NCBI RefSeq assembly: GCF_001990485.1
Contig: NZ_LBFC01000018.1
Span: 276,797-340,796 of the forward strand
Reading direction: 5' to 3'
Length of the DNA: 64,000 bases
Source of the DNA: Thermosipho affectus
Lineage (GTDB): Bacteria; Thermotogota; Thermotogae; Thermotogales; Fervidobacteriaceae
Both the position numbers and the translations under genes were made by a program. The notes under the pieces were generated by a model that did not search any database, was not told where the DNA came from, and was given only the letters and a program-made list of their open reading frames with translations. Within the stretch, counting starts at the first letter, position 1, and each line of letters begins with the position of its first letter. Below are positions 26,823 through 37,410 of this stretch, in pieces.

Positions 26823-28412
26823 CTAAATATTTTTGAGCTTTCGAATAAGCTCTATTCTTGTTTGTAGAAGAATTCTTTTTTCATCATCACTTGCGTTCTT
26901 TATATATTGATCTATTTCCTCTATTCTTTTTTCAATATTTTTTCTTTTGATTTGTTTCTTTATGTTTTTAATAAATTCTTCAGTAATTTCCACATTCTCC
27001 ATTTTTTTTAATACGTCTTTTACATATTCTTGCAAATCTTTAGACATGTTTTCAAAGGAAAAGTTTTTTAAATATTTTAAAATTTCTTGTAAACGTTTAC
27101 TTAATATTTTTGGGTTTAAATCCAATTCTATATCTGGATAGTTTATTATGAGATAGATTATCATATCATCTAGTGTTGGGAGGTTTGAATTTTTTTGGAT
27201 TATTCTTCTTGTAAAGATGTTGCTTCCGGATATTTCTTTTACTTTATCTTTGAATATTTCTAGTTTTTTTGGAAATTTCTCAAAAATAATCTCCCAATTC
27301 CTTATTTCACTGATAAATAGTGAAATTGCGTTTGGATTTTCAAGGTTGTAATTTTTACTTAGTGCAATGGGAATAAATTTTTCTGCTGGGATAGATTCTT
27401 TTATAAAATTATAAAGACCATCTTTTCCGCTCGATTTAAATATTTCATCGGGATCTTTTTTTGAAGATTTATTTGCCACCATTACGTTAAAGTCCATAGT
27501 AAGAAGGATTTTTATGCTTTGCAAAGTAGCCTTTATGCCAGCTTTATCCGTATCAAAAGAAAGTACTACATTTTGTGTAAGTTTTTTTAGTTTGTATGCG
27601 TGAAATTTTGTAAAGGCAGTGCCGAGTGTTGCAATAGAATTTTTAAGATCTGCTCTATGAAACGCAAGTGCATCGAAATATCCTTCACATACAATTGCAA
27701 AATCTGCATTTTTGATTTTTTCCTTTGCCCTATCTAACAAGAATAAGGTCTTTGATTTTTTGAATAAATCTGTATCAAATGAATTTAAATATTTAGGTTG
27801 ACCTTCGCCCAATAATCGGCCGCCAAATGCAATTGTTTTACCGTATTCATCTTTAATAGGGATAATTAATCTTCCTTCGAATAGATCCTTTGAGGTGAAT
27901 CCAAATTTTCTCAAAATTTTTATTCCCAATTGTTGTGATATCTTTAATGGTATGGAGGAATTTAAAGGAGAAAATCCAAATTCGTATTCTAGTATTTCCT
28001 CATTTGAAAACCCTCTATTTTTAAGATAATCTAGTGCAATGGTACTTATTTTCAATTGATTTTTATACTCTTGGTGTACAAGTGAATAGAACTTGTAGTA
28101 TAATCGTTGAAAAGTAGAAATTTTAACGTCTATTTTTACATTTGCTTCTTTTGCTAGTTTTTGAAGAGCCTCGCTAAAGGATATATTTTCTATTTTTTCC
28201 AAGAAGCTAAACACATCCCCTGACGCACCGCAACCAAAGCAGTGGAACGTCCGAAAGGATGGGTTTACGTAAAATGATGGTGTAGTTTCGGTATGGAAAG
28301 GACAGAGCCCACGATAATTATTTCCTACTTTTTGTAGGCTAACATATCTTGAGATAAGTTCAACGATATCAATTTTTGATTTGATTTCCTCAATAATTTG
28401 CTTGGAGTACAT
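26823..28412 (-). CDS. dnaG: DNA primase DnaG
   Basis: The 529-aa primase makes RNA primers at the fork. The N-terminal CHC2 zinc finger is visible as [11 protein letters not shown] and [11 protein letters not shown]. The Toprim centre shows [13 protein letters not shown] and [12 protein letters not shown]. The C-terminal helicase-interacting region (after about 400) is short and highly charged, making the protein smaller than the usual 580-600 aa. It is the first gene of the dnaG-rpoD-permease unit. GAGGTGG precedes the ATG. Confidence 0.97.
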   Translation of the reverse strand: MYSKQIIEEIKSKIDIVELISRYVSLQKVGNNYRGLCPFHTETTPSFYVNPSFRTFHCFGCGASGDVFSFLEKIENISFSEALQKLAKEANVKIDVKISTFQRLYYKFYSLVHQEYKNQLKISTIALDYLKNRGFSNEEILEYEFGFSPLNSSIPLKISQQLGIKILRKFGFTSKDLFEGRLIIPIKDEYGKTIAFGGRLLGEGQPKYLNSFDTDLFKKSKTLFLLDRAKEKIKNADFAIVCEGYFDALAFHRADLKNSIATLGTAFTKFHAYKLKKLTQNVVLSFDTDKAGIKATLQSIKILLTMDFNVMVANKSSKKDPDEIFKSSGKDGLYNFIKESIPAEKFIPIALSKNYNLENPNAISLFISEIRNWEIIFEKFPKKLEIFKDKVKEISGSNIFTRRIIQKNSNLPTLDDMIIYLIINYPDIELDLNPKILSKRLQEILKYLKNFSFENMSKDLQEYVKDVLKKMENVEITEEFIKNIKKQIKRKNIEKRIEEIDQYIKNASDDEKRILLQTRIELIRKLKNI

Positions 28413-28441
28413 AGACCACCTCTTTATTTAAAACAACAAAC

Positions 28442-28462
28442 GTGGCAGCAAAAAGCTGCCAC
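28442..28462 (-). terminator. Terminator of the ribosomal operon after rpsI
   Basis: The perfect 8-bp stem GTGGCAGC/GCTGCCAC has a five-base loop and is followed in the mRNA sense by GTTTGTTGTTTT. It separates rpsI from dnaG. Confidence 0.85.
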
Positions 28463-28481
28463 AAAGGAAAATGTGGGAATA

Positions 28482-28880
28482 TTAACGTTTGGAGAATTGT
28501 GGAGCGCGTCTTGCTTTTCTAAGGCCGTATTTTTTCCTTTCTACCATTCTCGGGTCTCTGGTTAGCAGACCTTTTTCTTTTAATGTAGATCTTAAATCTG
28601 GATTGTATTGTAAGAGTGCTCTTGCGATTCCCAATCTAATTGCTCCTGCCTGACCTGACTTTCCTCCACCATTTACTCTAATTAACATATCAAAGGAACC
28701 TTCTAGACCAGTCACTTTTAAAGGTTCCATTGCATGAAGGGTCCAGACGGAGTTTTCAAGATAACCATTTAGATCTTCGTACTCTTTATCATTAACTATT
28801 ACTTTTCCATTTCCCTCTTTTAAATATACCCTTGCAACTGATGTTTTTCTTCTACCGGTTCCCATGTAGTATTCAGCCAT
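28482..28880 (-). CDS. rpsI: 30S ribosomal protein S9
   Basis: The 132-aa protein has the N-terminal [18 protein letters not shown], the [19 protein letters not shown] core, and the basic tail [17 protein letters not shown] ending in Lys-Arg that reaches the ribosomal P site. It follows rplM by 18 bp, the standard L13-S9 pair. Confidence 0.98.
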   Translation of the reverse strand: MAEYYMGTGRRKTSVARVYLKEGNGKVIVNDKEYEDLNGYLENSVWTLHAMEPLKVTGLEGSFDMLIRVNGGGKSGQAGAIRLGIARALLQYNPDLRSTLKEKGLLTRDPRMVERKKYGLRKARRAPQFSKR

Positions 28881-28898
28881 CTTCCTTTCCCCTCCTTA

Positions 28899-29348
28899 TT
28901 AAAAACTCAATTCAACTGGTTTTTGAGCTTGATGTGGATGCTCTGAACCTGCGTAAATTTTAAGTCTTTTTAGTGCTCTTCTACCTAGAATTGTTTTTGG
29001 GAGCATTCTCTTAACTGCAAGTTGAATTAATTTTTCTGGGTTTCTTTGTAAAAGTTGCCTTGCGGTAAACTCCTTAATACCACCAGGATATCCTGTATGT
29101 CTGTAATATTTCTTTTGAGTCCATTTCTTACCTGTAAGTTTTATTTTATCGGCATTAACAACGACTACAAAATTTCCGCAATCTACATGAGGAGTCCAAT
29201 TTGGTTTATTTTTTCCCATTAAAACTAGTGCAATTCTTGTTGCAAGTCTTCCAAGTGTTTGTCCTTCGGCATCTATTACATACCAATCTCTCTTGACTTC
29301 TTCTTTCTTTAAAAGTGTTGTTTTCTGTATAGGCAAAAGTCTTGCCAT
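28899..29348 (-). CDS. rplM: 50S ribosomal protein L13
   Basis: The 149-aa protein carries the L13 motifs [46 protein letters not shown] and the conserved [29 protein letters not shown] lies upstream of the ATG. It is directly downstream of the riboflavin transporter gene (2 bp gap), whose end overlaps the L13 ribosome site. Confidence 0.98.
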   Translation of the reverse strand: MARLLPIQKTTLLKKEEVKRDWYVIDAEGQTLGRLATRIALVLMGKNKPNWTPHVDCGNFVVVVNADKIKLTGKKWTQKKYYRHTGYPGGIKEFTARQLLQRNPEKLIQLAVKRMLPKTILGRRALKRLKIYAGSEHPHQAQKPVELSF

Positions 29349-29350
29349 TG

Positions 29351-29893
29351 TTATTCCTCCCTCCTTATATTTTCGTCAGGTTCTAATATTCCTTTAACTT
29401 TTTTGTGTATTATTGCGTTTACGACCGAGTCTATGAAAAACTTTATTGCGTTAAATCCTATTATCCATGGTAATAATTTAAAAACATCAGATAAAGAAAT
29501 TTTCCAATAATATGGTACAACTACTATGTTTAGAAGTGCCATACCACCCGTTGCAGCTGTTATACCAACTATATACCCTAGTATTTCTCTAACTCTCCCC
29601 TTATTTGCATATATCATGGCTGTTGGAACTATAAAAAGTGTGCCTGCAGCAAAGTTCATTGCAATTCCTACTATATCTCCTGATTTAAATATGAAAAATA
29701 ATATATCCTTTATTGCAAGTACTATTAATCCTACTGTTGGGGAATATACGAAAGAAACTAATAATGCAAGTATATCACTTGGATCGTATTTTAGAAAATT
29801 TACAGCTGGAAATATGGGAAATTCTATATACATTACAACAAATGAAAGCGCAGCAAAAACCCCGATAATTGCCACTTTTTTGGCATTTTTCAC
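29351..29893 (-). CDS. ribU: ECF transporter S component, RibU-type (riboflavin)
   Basis: The 180-aa, six-TM protein has the S-component start [20 protein letters not shown]. The RibU loop [15 protein letters not shown] and the [13 protein letters not shown] block follow, matching riboflavin-binding subunits of energy-coupling-factor transporters. It needs shared EcfAAT subunits encoded elsewhere. It lies between rpmA and rplM with short gaps, so riboflavin uptake is co-transcribed with ribosomal proteins. No FMN riboswitch is visible upstream, which suits its internal position. Confidence 0.85.
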   Translation of the reverse strand: MKNAKKVAIIGVFAALSFVVMYIEFPIFPAVNFLKYDPSDILALLVSFVYSPTVGLIVLAIKDILFFIFKSGDIVGIAMNFAAGTLFIVPTAMIYANKGRVREILGYIVGITAATGGMALLNIVVVPYYWKISLSDVFKLLPWIIGFNAIKFFIDSVVNAIIHKKVKGILEPDENIRREE

Positions 29894-29905
29894 CTTTAAT
29901 CCCCC

Positions 29906-30166
29906 TTAATACACGCTAACGTATTTTCTGTTATTTCTTACTTCAAATTTTACTTTCCCATCTTTTAGGGCAAATAACGTGAAATCTCTTCCCATTCCTA
30001 CGTTTTTACCTGGCCATATTTTTGTTCCTCTTTGTCTAACTATTATAGTACCTGCGGTTACCACTTGACCATCAGATTTTTTTACACCTAGATATTTTGG
30101 ATTACTGTCACGACCGTTCCTTGCGGTACTACTCTTTGCAAAGAGTTGTATGTTAATCTTCATCAT
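29906..30166 (-). CDS. rpmA: 50S ribosomal protein L27 with cleavable leader
   Basis: The 86-aa L27 has the core [20 protein letters not shown] and [20 protein letters not shown]. It begins with a short extra leader, [10 protein letters not shown], before [10 protein letters not shown]. This is the N-terminal extension seen in Firmicutes-type L27 that is removed by the Prp protease to free the functional N terminus near the peptidyl-transferase centre. The cleavage is expected after the LFA motif. The prp gene is immediately upstream and overlaps by 14 bp, strongly supporting this reading. Confidence 0.96.
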   Translation of the reverse strand: MMKINIQLFAKSSTARNGRDSNPKYLGVKKSDGQVVTAGTIIVRQRGTKIWPGKNVGMGRDFTLFALKDGKVKFEVRNNRKYVSVY

Positions 30167-30464
30167 TGGTCACCTCCATTTTTATAAATTTAGGAAATTG
30201 CAAAGAAAGATCTAAAAGCGTTTCCGTTAGTTCTTTAACAAAAATTTGAGATATCTCGTCGTTTGGAATTTTTTCTACCATTAAGTATCCATCTTTAATA
30301 GTTGCCTTTGCACCTTGTTTTTCTAAAAAACGTGCCGTATGTTGAGAAACAGTACTTACCGCTGCGCAAATTATGTCTTTTCCTTTTTCTTCATACATAG
30401 CATGTCCTGTTATTAAAAAGTTTTCAAATACCCCGTTCTTCTTTGTAAAAATACACTTAATCAT
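30153..30464 (-). CDS. prp: Ribosomal-processing cysteine protease Prp
   Basis: The 103-aa protein shows the Prp catalytic pair in [22 protein letters not shown], where the His of GHA and the Cys of ICAAVS form the dyad. It cleaves the N-terminal extension of L27. The position between rplU and rpmA is the conserved one. Start overlaps the rplU stop by 4 bp. Confidence 0.93.
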   Translation of the reverse strand: MIKCIFTKKNGVFENFLITGHAMYEEKGKDIICAAVSTVSQHTARFLEKQGAKATIKDGYLMVEKIPNDEISQIFVKELTETLLDLSLQFPKFIKMEVTNDED

Positions 30465-30781
30465 TTTACCTCTATATTTTCAACCTTTATAGCGGTATAC
30501 CATTGTCTGTGACCTTTGATTCTTTTGTAATTTTTCCTTGGTCTGAATTTTCCAACTATAATCTTTCTTGCTCTACCATGTTCAACAATTGTCCCAGTTA
30601 TTGAAACATTTTCAAGGTATGGTTTCCCGACTAGAACTTTTCCATCATCGGTTTTTACCATCAATACCTTGTCTAGCGTTATAGAGTCTCCTTCGTTTTT
30701 TCCTAGAACTCTTTCTGTGAAGAATATTTTTCCAGGTTCTACACGAAACTGTTTTCCACCACTTTCAACAATAGCGTACAC
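30461..30781 (-). CDS. rplU: 50S ribosomal protein L21
   Basis: The 106-aa protein starts [20 protein letters not shown] after the initiator and ends with [18 protein letters not shown] use the GTG start at 30781, which has GAGGAGGTGAAG upstream. An in-frame extension to 30844 runs through the leader RNA and is not expected to be translated. It opens the rplU-prp-rpmA-ribU-rplM-rpsI operon. Confidence 0.95.
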   Translation of the reverse strand: MYAIVESGGKQFRVEPGKIFFTERVLGKNEGDSITLDKVLMVKTDDGKVLVGKPYLENVSITGTIVEHGRARKIIVGKFRPRKNYKRIKGHRQWYTAIKVENIEVK

Positions 30782-30799
30782 AAACTTCACCTCCTCGAT

Positions 30800-30870
30800 A
30801 TTTTTGAAATAAACACACGCTGGAACATGTAGCCCTCTTGGCATTTACGACACGTTCCAGGCGTCTACAA
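30800..30870 (-). promoter_or_regulatory. L21-type ribosomal protein leader RNA
   Basis: The mRNA 5' region folds into a long stem. The arm at 30849-30863 (sense CGCCTGGAACGTGT) pairs with 30818-30830 (sense ACATGTTCCAGCG) with one bulge, enclosing a loop that reads CGTAAATGCCAAGAGGGCT. Its position just before rplU and the GGAAC/GUUCC stem suit the L21 leader class, an autoregulatory element bound by a ribosomal protein. Family membership is judged by eye. Confidence 0.65.
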
Positions 30871-30878
30871 CCTCAAAT

Positions 30879-30884
30879 ATTTTA
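30879..30884 (-). promoter_or_regulatory. Probable -10 element of the rplU operon
   Basis: TAAAAT on the minus strand lies about 20 bp upstream of the L21 leader stem. The matching -35 is poor (TTATTT at 17 bp). Confidence 0.45.
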
Positions 30885-30956
30885 CCACTTTTAACGAATT
30901 GAAATAAAAAAATTCTGTTAATGTTATTTTTCTAAAAGCTTAACGTTATTCTTTTT

Positions 30957-31610
30957 TCATTTTTTTAGCTGTATATCTTCTAGTTTAAACGTGAATTCTG
31001 GGATCCCGGAAGAATATGGTGCAATTTCATACTGGTTAAAATATACTACCAAACCTTTGTTTGTGAAATAAAATTGCTCAGAAGGTAATTCATCGAGTAG
31101 GGTTTGAAAATATCTTTTTTTGTCTAATTTAATTTGATTATTTATGTATTTTAACATTTTTTCAATAGAATCACGTGTTACTACATCGTGTAATTTTAAT
31201 AATTTCCCTTTGGTTATATCAAAATTGTATGCTTTTCTTTTTGTATTTCCATGAGCACCACCTGTATATTCGTAGTAGTCTATTACCAAACTTATTATAT
31301 TATCCTTTAAATATGTGACTTTATAATTTACAACTACATTACCAGGTCTGTATTGTATATCGTACTTTTTTGCATCGTGATACGAATAATTCAAAAAATC
31401 GTATAAATTCCTTATGTAGTTGTAAATATCATTATAAATCATATCGTTTATGTACTTTTCTACTGCAAAGTTTTCCACGTCGAAGAACATGGGGTATTTT
31501 ACATTTAACCTCCAAATTTCGTTATCAAGTGTGGATGAAAATTCAACATATTGAATGGAAAATAAAAAGAGTGTTTGAAAAATTAATAATAATATAACAA
31601 GTTTTTTCAT
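30957..31610 (-). CDS. Exported DUF4163/DUF3298 protein
   Basis: The 217-aa protein has a signal peptide (1 to about 18). A DUF4163-like region (about 20-115) precedes the DUF3298 signature YYEYTGGAHGNTKRKAYNFD and the C-terminal strand set. The same pair occurs in RsiV-type lysozyme-binding proteins and many exported proteins. There is no TM anchor or anti-sigma segment here, so it is probably a free periplasmic protein. AGGAGGGTTTT precedes the ATG. It is transcribed alone, divergently from the MFS gene. Confidence 0.82.
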   Translation of the reverse strand: MKKLVILLLIFQTLFLFSIQYVEFSSTLDNEIWRLNVKYPMFFDVENFAVEKYINDMIYNDIYNYIRNLYDFLNYSYHDAKKYDIQYRPGNVVVNYKVTYLKDNIISLVIDYYEYTGGAHGNTKRKAYNFDITKGKLLKLHDVVTRDSIEKMLKYINNQIKLDKKRYFQTLLDELPSEQFYFTNKGLVVYFNQYEIAPYSSGIPEFTFKLEDIQLKK

Positions 31611-31644
31611 AAAAACCCTCCTTTGATTAGCTTTGCGAAATATA

Positions 31645-31673
31645 TGGACATGTTAGATTTTCGTTGTTATAAT
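31645..31673 (+). promoter_or_regulatory. Promoter for the MFS-ruvC-polC unit
   Basis: TGGACA (31645-31650), a 17-bp spacer and consensus TATAAT (31668-31673) lie 30 bp before the MFS start codon. Confidence 0.85.
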
Positions 31674-31703
31674 TATTATATCAGAAAAAGGAAGGTGATA
31701 AAG

Positions 31704-32804
31704 ATGGAGTTTGTAACGGCTATTTTTCATTTTTTTGCGGATTTTTTTAATGCTTTTGTCAAACCGCTTGCCCCATATTTTATTGAAAATTTAAATATAG
31801 ACAATAGGACTTTTGCTAGTTTTATGGCACTTTTAGGGGGGCTTACTTCCTTATTTCAAGTATTTTTTGGAATGTATTTTGATGGTAAAAAGAGAGACGG
31901 TTTGTACATAAGCGTTATAGTGTTACTTGAAATCTTCTTTGTTTCATTTTTAGGATTTGTAAACTCTGTGTTTTTATTTTTCTTTCTTGTTGTTATAATA
32001 AGGGTTTTAAATTCTATTTTTCATCCAATTGGTGCTAGTTTTGCTGGAAAGAGTGAAAAGGGAAAACATATTGCCATTTTTTCGGTAGCAGGGACATTGG
32101 GTGCAGGGCTTGCGCCACTTTTTATAACAATTTTTCAGGGATATGTAGGGATAAAAAAATTGTATATTTTAACGTTTAGTGTTTCTATTTTCCTTTTAGT
32201 ATTATCAAGAACCATATTACATTATGAAAAAAAGGCAGTTAGAAAGAATTTGTCTTTTAGGGGTGATATTCTAAAGTTATGGCCTATATTTTTGATAGTG
32301 GCTTCAAGAAGTTTTTCTATGGATATTTTTCATACGTATATACCTATTTATATGAATGAAGTTGGAAAATCTTTGATAATTGGTGGTTCAATACTAACAT
32401 TTGGTATGATTCTTGGTGTATTTACCAATTTTTTTGGTACAATTGTGCTTGAGAAGACAAATGATATATTTACAAATACTGTGGGATTTTTGGGAATGGG
32501 ATTTTTTGGTTTATTATTTGTACTTGTTCCGAATTTATATCTAAAGATTGTATTTTTCATTCTATTTGATGGTTTTAGCTTTTTTACCATGTCTTCTAAC
32601 ATAGTTTCTGCTCAAAAACTATTACCCAACAATAAGGCATTGGCTTCTTCAATTTCTATGGGGTTCTCATGGGCAATTGGTAGTTTTTTGTCTAGTGGTT
32701 ACGCCGCAATTTTTGGTAATAATACCATGCTTATGTTTTTAAGTGCAAGTGTGTTACCTGTTTTAACAATCTTTGTTTATAATCTTTCATTGCGGAGGGA
32801 ATAA
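31704..32804 (+). CDS. MFS transporter (fosmidomycin-resistance-like group)
   Basis: The 366-aa protein has about twelve TM segments. The N-terminal motif [20 protein letters not shown] and a stretch reading [19 protein letters not shown] resemble the Fsr-like branch of the major facilitator superfamily. The substrate is unknown; small-molecule efflux is the likely role. I start at the ATG with GGAAGGTGAT upstream; the frame runs open to 31623 but through the promoter. It leads the unit containing ruvC and polC and its stop is 1 bp before ruvC. Confidence 0.83.
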   Translation: MEFVTAIFHFFADFFNAFVKPLAPYFIENLNIDNRTFASFMALLGGLTSLFQVFFGMYFDGKKRDGLYISVIVLLEIFFVSFLGFVNSVFLFFFLVVIIRVLNSIFHPIGASFAGKSEKGKHIAIFSVAGTLGAGLAPLFITIFQGYVGIKKLYILTFSVSIFLLVLSRTILHYEKKAVRKNLSFRGDILKLWPIFLIVASRSFSMDIFHTYIPIYMNEVGKSLIIGGSILTFGMILGVFTNFFGTIVLEKTNDIFTNTVGFLGMGFFGLLFVLVPNLYLKIVFFILFDGFSFFTMSSNIVSAQKLLPNNKALASSISMGFSWAIGSFLSSGYAAIFGNNTMLMFLSASVLPVLTIFVYNLSLRRE

Positions 32805-32805
32805 C

Positions 32806-33279
32806 TTGATAATAATAGGTATTGATCCGGGATATGGTATACTAGGGTATGGAGTTTTGGAAAAAAATAGGAATAAGATTTCTCATGTAGCTCATGGAGT
32901 TATTACAACAGAAAAAGATATTTCCATGTCAAAGAGACTCCAAATTATATACGAAGAATTTGTTAAATTACTTGAATCTTATTCTCCAGATGCGTGTGCA
33001 ATCGAAAGTTTGTTTTTTTATAAAAATGTAAAGACTGCTATCCATGTAGGTGAAGCAAGAGGAGTAATATTACTTGCAACATCTCAAAGAAATTTGCCGT
33101 TATATGAGTTTACCCCGTATCAAGTAAAAAATAACATTACCGGTTATGGAAGATCTGATAAAAAACAAGTACAAAAAATGGTAAAAATGCTTTTGAGATT
33201 GGATAAAATTCCGAGACCTGATGATGCAGCTGATGCATTAGCTGTCGCTTGGTGTTTAGCAGTGGAATTAAGGTTGTAA
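32806..33279 (+). CDS. ruvC: Holliday junction resolvase RuvC
   Basis: The 157-aa nuclease has the first catalytic Asp in [15 protein letters not shown], the Glu in [14 protein letters not shown], and the C-terminal acidic pair in [12 protein letters not shown]. It cuts Holliday junctions with RuvAB. I use TTG at 32806 with GGAGGG upstream; an in-frame ATG (32773) would overlap the MFS gene and lacks a site. Length is normal for the family. Confidence 0.96.
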   Translation: MIIIGIDPGYGILGYGVLEKNRNKISHVAHGVITTEKDISMSKRLQIIYEEFVKLLESYSPDACAIESLFFYKNVKTAIHVGEARGVILLATSQRNLPLYEFTPYQVKNNITGYGRSDKKQVQKMVKMLLRLDKIPRPDDAADALAVAWCLAVELRL

Positions 33280-33290
33280 GGAGGTATGTT

Positions 33291-36200
33291 ATGAAGTACG
33301 TTTTTGATGAACTAAGTTATCCAATTACAAATATAGCTGAATATTTTAATATTGAGATAGATGGTGAAGTTACAAAAGTGATTTACGACCAAAGTAACCG
33401 CCTTTTGATTTTCTATATAAAGAAGGGAGTTGGGGATTTTCAGTTACTTAGGGAAAAGTTAAGGGTTTTTTTTGGAATCGATGTTGAATTTGAATATGAA
33501 CTTCTTGAACTAAAAAAAGAGGAAATTTTAGAACTTTTGAATGGAACGGCACCTTACGTAAAAGATGTAGAGGTATTTGAAAATGAGATTTTGGTAAAAA
33601 CTTTTAGTGAATTTGCCGTGAAAAAAATAGAGAAAAAGTTAAAGAACATAGAGAAAATTACGGGTAAACCTGTAAAGATTGAATTTGTTAAAGAAAAATT
33701 TGAACCACCAAGAGTTGTTGAAGAAAAAATAAAAACTTTTACCGATAAAGAGAGATATTATTTTCCATCCAATATACCTTTGAATGCTAAAAAAGTATTT
33801 TTAAGGGGAAAGGTGTTCAAGTTAGAAAAGTCAGATTATTTATCAACTATTTTAGTATATATCACCGATAAAAAGGAGTCTGTTTTGGGAAAGATTTTTG
33901 ATGAAAAATTTGAGTCAACACTTAGTGTGGGAAATTGGTATTATTTTAAAGGTTCTATGAATGTCAGCAAAAAAGGAGAATATTATTTTGGGATTTCTGA
34001 GATCTATGAAGATCCAAACCCTATTGAACGACAAGATATTTCGGATATGAAAAGAGTAGAATTACATCTTCATTCAAAAATGAGTGATTTAGATGCTATT
34101 ATAGATATTAAAGAATTGGTAAAAAAAGTAAAAAGATGGGGTTGGAATGCAGTTGCAATTACGGATCACGGTAATGTACAGTCCATTCCTTATTTGTTTG
34201 AGGAAGCGGAAAAAAATGGTATTAAACCTATATTTGGTACGGAAATGTACATATTAAATGAAACAGGGGATATAGTAAAAAATTTATCGGATGATTTTGA
34301 TTTAAGTGAGGTTACATATACTGTATTTGACCTTGAAACAACGGGTACGAATGCTAGATTTGATGAAATTATTGAAATAGGTGCGGTAAAGTATAGAAAT
34401 GGGGAGATTATCGATAAATTTTCTACTTTTGTAAAACCTACAAAAAAAGTCTCAGATTTTACTCAAAAGCTTACAGGTATTACAAATGAGATGTTAGAAG
34501 ATGCAAAGGATATATATGAAGTTTTTCCAAAATTTTTGGAATTTATTGAAGGTACAGTTTTAGTAGCACATAATGCAGATTTTGATTATGGATTTATAAG
34601 AGAAGTTTATAGAAAGTTACACAAAAAAGACTTAGTTCTTCCCTATTTGGATACTTTGAAACTTTCCAAAGAAGTTTTAAGGGGGAAGGTAAAATCTTTT
34701 GGACTTGGAAGGCTTGTGGAATACTTTAAATTAGGCCCATTTAAACATCATAGGGCTTTTGACGATGCCAGTGTAACTGTAAAGTTGTTTGAAAAATTAT
34801 TAGAACTTGTTATAAGACGCGGTATAAGGACTTTAAAACAAGTAAATAACTTAAAGAGTAGCTCTTATTCTAGTATTAGAACAAAGAGACAATTTAATCA
34901 TCTGACTATACTTGTGAAGAATAAAGTGGGGTTAAAAAATCTATATAAACTTGTATCTGACGCGCATGTAAAATACTTTAAATATGTACCATTTATTCCA
35001 AAGAAAGAGTTGATAAGATACAAAGAAGGGCTTTTATTTGGTACTGGATGTGAAAATGGTGAGATTTTTCAAGCATTAACGGGTTCTTCAACAGATGAAG
35101 AAATTTTAGAAATGCTAAAAGAGTATGATTTTGTGGAGATTTTTCCGATAGATACCGTAGTAAATGTTGAAAAAGATGTTGCAAAACAGGTGTTTAGAAG
35201 GCTATACAATTTAGCCAAGAGATTGGATTTACCCGTGGTTATGGTTAGTAATGCACATTTTTTAGAACCAGAAGATATCAAAGCAAGACATGTACTACTT
35301 GCACCAGTGGAAAAAAGTAATCCAAATGATGATGATTTAAAAGATAAAAATGCAATGTTGTACCTTAGAACTACTCAAGAAATGCTAAAAGAGGCAATGA
35401 AAATTTTTGAAGATGAGGATATAGCAAGAGAAGTTGTAGTTGAAAACACCAATAAAATTGCAGATATGATTGAATATGTAAAACCAGTGAAAAGAAAATT
35501 GCATCCTCCAATTATTGAAGGTGCTGATGAAAATGTAAGGAATTTATCTATTACCCGTGCAAAGGAACTTTACGGTGATCCGCTTCCAGAGATTATTGAA
35601 AAACGTTTGGAAAAAGAATTAAAAAGTATAATCGACAACGGCTACGCGGTGTTGTATGAAATTGCACACCTTATAGTTAAAAAGGCAAACGAAGACGGTT
35701 ATGTGGTTGGCTCGCGTGGTTCAGTTGGTTCTTCGTTTGTCGCATACCTTATGGGAATTACAGAAGTTAATCCTCTACCGCCTCATTATCTTTGTCCTGA
35801 ATGTAAATATTTGGAATTTTCAAAAGAAGTAGGTTCTGGATATGATTTGCCTAGTAAAAAGTGTCCAAAATGTGGAGTAGAGCTTGTGAAAACGGGGCAG
35901 GATATACCTTTTGAAACTTTCATGGGATTCAAGGGGGATAAAGTACCTGATATAGACTTAAATTTTTCTGGAGAATATCAAGATAGAGCTCATAACTATA
36001 TTGTTGAACTTTTTGGAAAGGACAACGTTTTAAGGGCGGGAACTATTAGTACAATAGCGGAACGAAGTGCTATTGGTTATGTGAAAAGTTATATGGAGGT
36101 AAAAGGTGAAAGTTTACAAACTGCAGAGCAAATTAGATTAGCTGAAATGGTTGCCGGTGTTAAGAGGACAACCGGTCAGCATCCAGGTGGATTGATGATA

Positions 36201-37370
36201 GTTCCAAAAGATATGACTGTGTATGATTTTACACCTATACAGTATCCCGCAAATAAGAAAGATTCAGGGATGTGTACAACGCACTTTGCATATGAATCCA
36301 TACACGATGATTTGGTGAAATTGGATGCATTGGGCCACGATGATCCCACAATGTTAAAGCTTTTGCAAGAATATACAGGTATTGACCCTACAAAAGTCCC
36401 AATGGATGATAAAGAAACATTGCAAATATTTTCTTCTTTAAAGTCTTTGAAGATCAAGGCGAATGATTTAGGTACTGATGTTGGAACGATAGGTATTCCA
36501 GAATTTGGAACAGATTTTGTGCAAAAGATGTTGAAAGAAACTAGACCAAAAACATTTGCAGAACTTGTAAGGATTTCTGGACTTTCACATGGCACAGATG
36601 TATGGCTTAATAATGCACAAGATATAATAAGTTCTGGAAAAGCAACTCTTTCAGAAGTGATATCATGTCGCGATGATATAATGATATATCTCATAGATGC
36701 AGGGGTTGATGAGTCTAGAGCATTTAAGATAATGGAAAACGTGAGAAAAGGAAAGGGTATTTCAGAAGAAGATGAACAAATAATGAGAGAAAAGAATATC
36801 CCAGAATGGTTTATACAATCTTGTAAAAAAATAAAGTATCTTTTTCCTAAAGCCCATGCTGTTGCTTATGTAAGTATGGCCTTTAGAATAGCGTATTTTA
36901 AGGTGCACTATCCACTTGCATATTATGCTGCGTTTTTTTCTATAAAAGGTGATGAATTTTCTGTGAAAACTATTCTAAAAGGTAAAAAGGCAATAAAAAA
37001 ACGACTCGTAGAATTAGGTGCACAGATAAAAAAAGATGTAAAAGAGAAAAATGAAGAAAAAGTACTAGAAGCAGCTCTTGAGATGTATTTAAGGGGATTT
37101 GAATTTTTGCCTCCTGATATATTTAAGAGTGATTATAGAAGATTTATTATTGAAGATAATAAATTAAGGATACCTCTAAACAAAATTCCAGGCGTTGGAG
37201 ATAGCGTTGCTCTATCCATTTTACAAGCAAGAAAAGGAAAGGCCTTTACTTCAATTGAAGATTTAAAAAGAAGAACTAAATTAAGTAAAGCACATATTGA
37301 TACTATGAAAAAATTAGGTGTTTTGAAAGATTTACCTGAGACTGATCAATCTTCTTTGTTTGATTTTTAG
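33291..37370 (+). CDS. polC: DNA polymerase III alpha subunit, PolC type
   Basis: The 1359-aa replicative polymerase has the PolC order. An N-terminal region (to about 170) is followed by an OB fold (about 175-250). The PHP domain (VELHLHSKMSDLDAI, VAITDHGNV) is interrupted by the DEDDh proofreading exonuclease (TVFDLETTGT, LVAHNADFDYGF, HHRAFDDA). A zinc tetracysteine (CPECKYLEF, KKCPKCGVE) precedes the palm with PDIDLNFSGEYQ and the HhH motif KIPGVGDSVALSILQARKG. The C-terminal DQSSLFDF fits a sliding-clamp binding motif. ATG follows AAGGAGGT. PolC outside Firmicutes is typical of Thermotogae. Confidence 0.98.
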   Translation: MKYVFDELSYPITNIAEYFNIEIDGEVTKVIYDQSNRLLIFYIKKGVGDFQLLREKLRVFFGIDVEFEYELLELKKEEILELLNGTAPYVKDVEVFENEILVKTFSEFAVKKIEKKLKNIEKITGKPVKIEFVKEKFEPPRVVEEKIKTFTDKERYYFPSNIPLNAKKVFLRGKVFKLEKSDYLSTILVYITDKKESVLGKIFDEKFESTLSVGNWYYFKGSMNVSKKGEYYFGISEIYEDPNPIERQDISDMKRVELHLHSKMSDLDAIIDIKELVKKVKRWGWNAVAITDHGNVQSIPYLFEEAEKNGIKPIFGTEMYILNETGDIVKNLSDDFDLSEVTYTVFDLETTGTNARFDEIIEIGAVKYRNGEIIDKFSTFVKPTKKVSDFTQKLTGITNEMLEDAKDIYEVFPKFLEFIEGTVLVAHNADFDYGFIREVYRKLHKKDLVLPYLDTLKLSKEVLRGKVKSFGLGRLVEYFKLGPFKHHRAFDDASVTVKLFEKLLELVIRRGIRTLKQVNNLKSSSYSSIRTKRQFNHLTILVKNKVGLKNLYKLVSDAHVKYFKYVPFIPKKELIRYKEGLLFGTGCENGEIFQALTGSSTDEEILEMLKEYDFVEIFPIDTVVNVEKDVAKQVFRRLYNLAKRLDLPVVMVSNAHFLEPEDIKARHVLLAPVEKSNPNDDDLKDKNAMLYLRTTQEMLKEAMKIFEDEDIAREVVVENTNKIADMIEYVKPVKRKLHPPIIEGADENVRNLSITRAKELYGDPLPEIIEKRLEKELKSIIDNGYAVLYEIAHLIVKKANEDGYVVGSRGSVGSSFVAYLMGITEVNPLPPHYLCPECKYLEFSKEVGSGYDLPSKKCPKCGVELVKTGQDIPFETFMGFKGDKVPDIDLNFSGEYQDRAHNYIVELFGKDNVLRAGTISTIAERSAIGYVKSYMEVKGESLQTAEQIRLAEMVAGVKRTTGQHPGGLMIVPKDMTVYDFTPIQYPANKKDSGMCTTHFAYESIHDDLVKLDALGHDDPTMLKLLQEYTGIDPTKVPMDDKETLQIFSSLKSLKIKANDLGTDVGTIGIPEFGTDFVQKMLKETRPKTFAELVRISGLSHGTDVWLNNAQDIISSGKATLSEVISCRDDIMIYLIDAGVDESRAFKIMENVRKGKGISEEDEQIMREKNIPEWFIQSCKKIKYLFPKAHAVAYVSMAFRIAYFKVHYPLAYYAAFFSIKGDEFSVKTILKGKKAIKKRLVELGAQIKKDVKEKNEEKVLEAALEMYLRGFEFLPPDIFKSDYRRFIIEDNKLRIPLNKIPGVGDSVALSILQARKGKAFTSIEDLKRRTKLSKAHIDTMKKLGVLKDLPETDQSSLFDF

Positions 37371-37410
37371 GTTTTTATCAGATTAAAATAAAAAAATTTT
37401 TGGTAAAATT

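Noticed and set aside
30782..30844. In-frame N-terminal extension of L21
   Set aside because: The sequence folds as the L21-type leader, and the strong ribosome site points to the GTG at 30781. Known L21 proteins start there.
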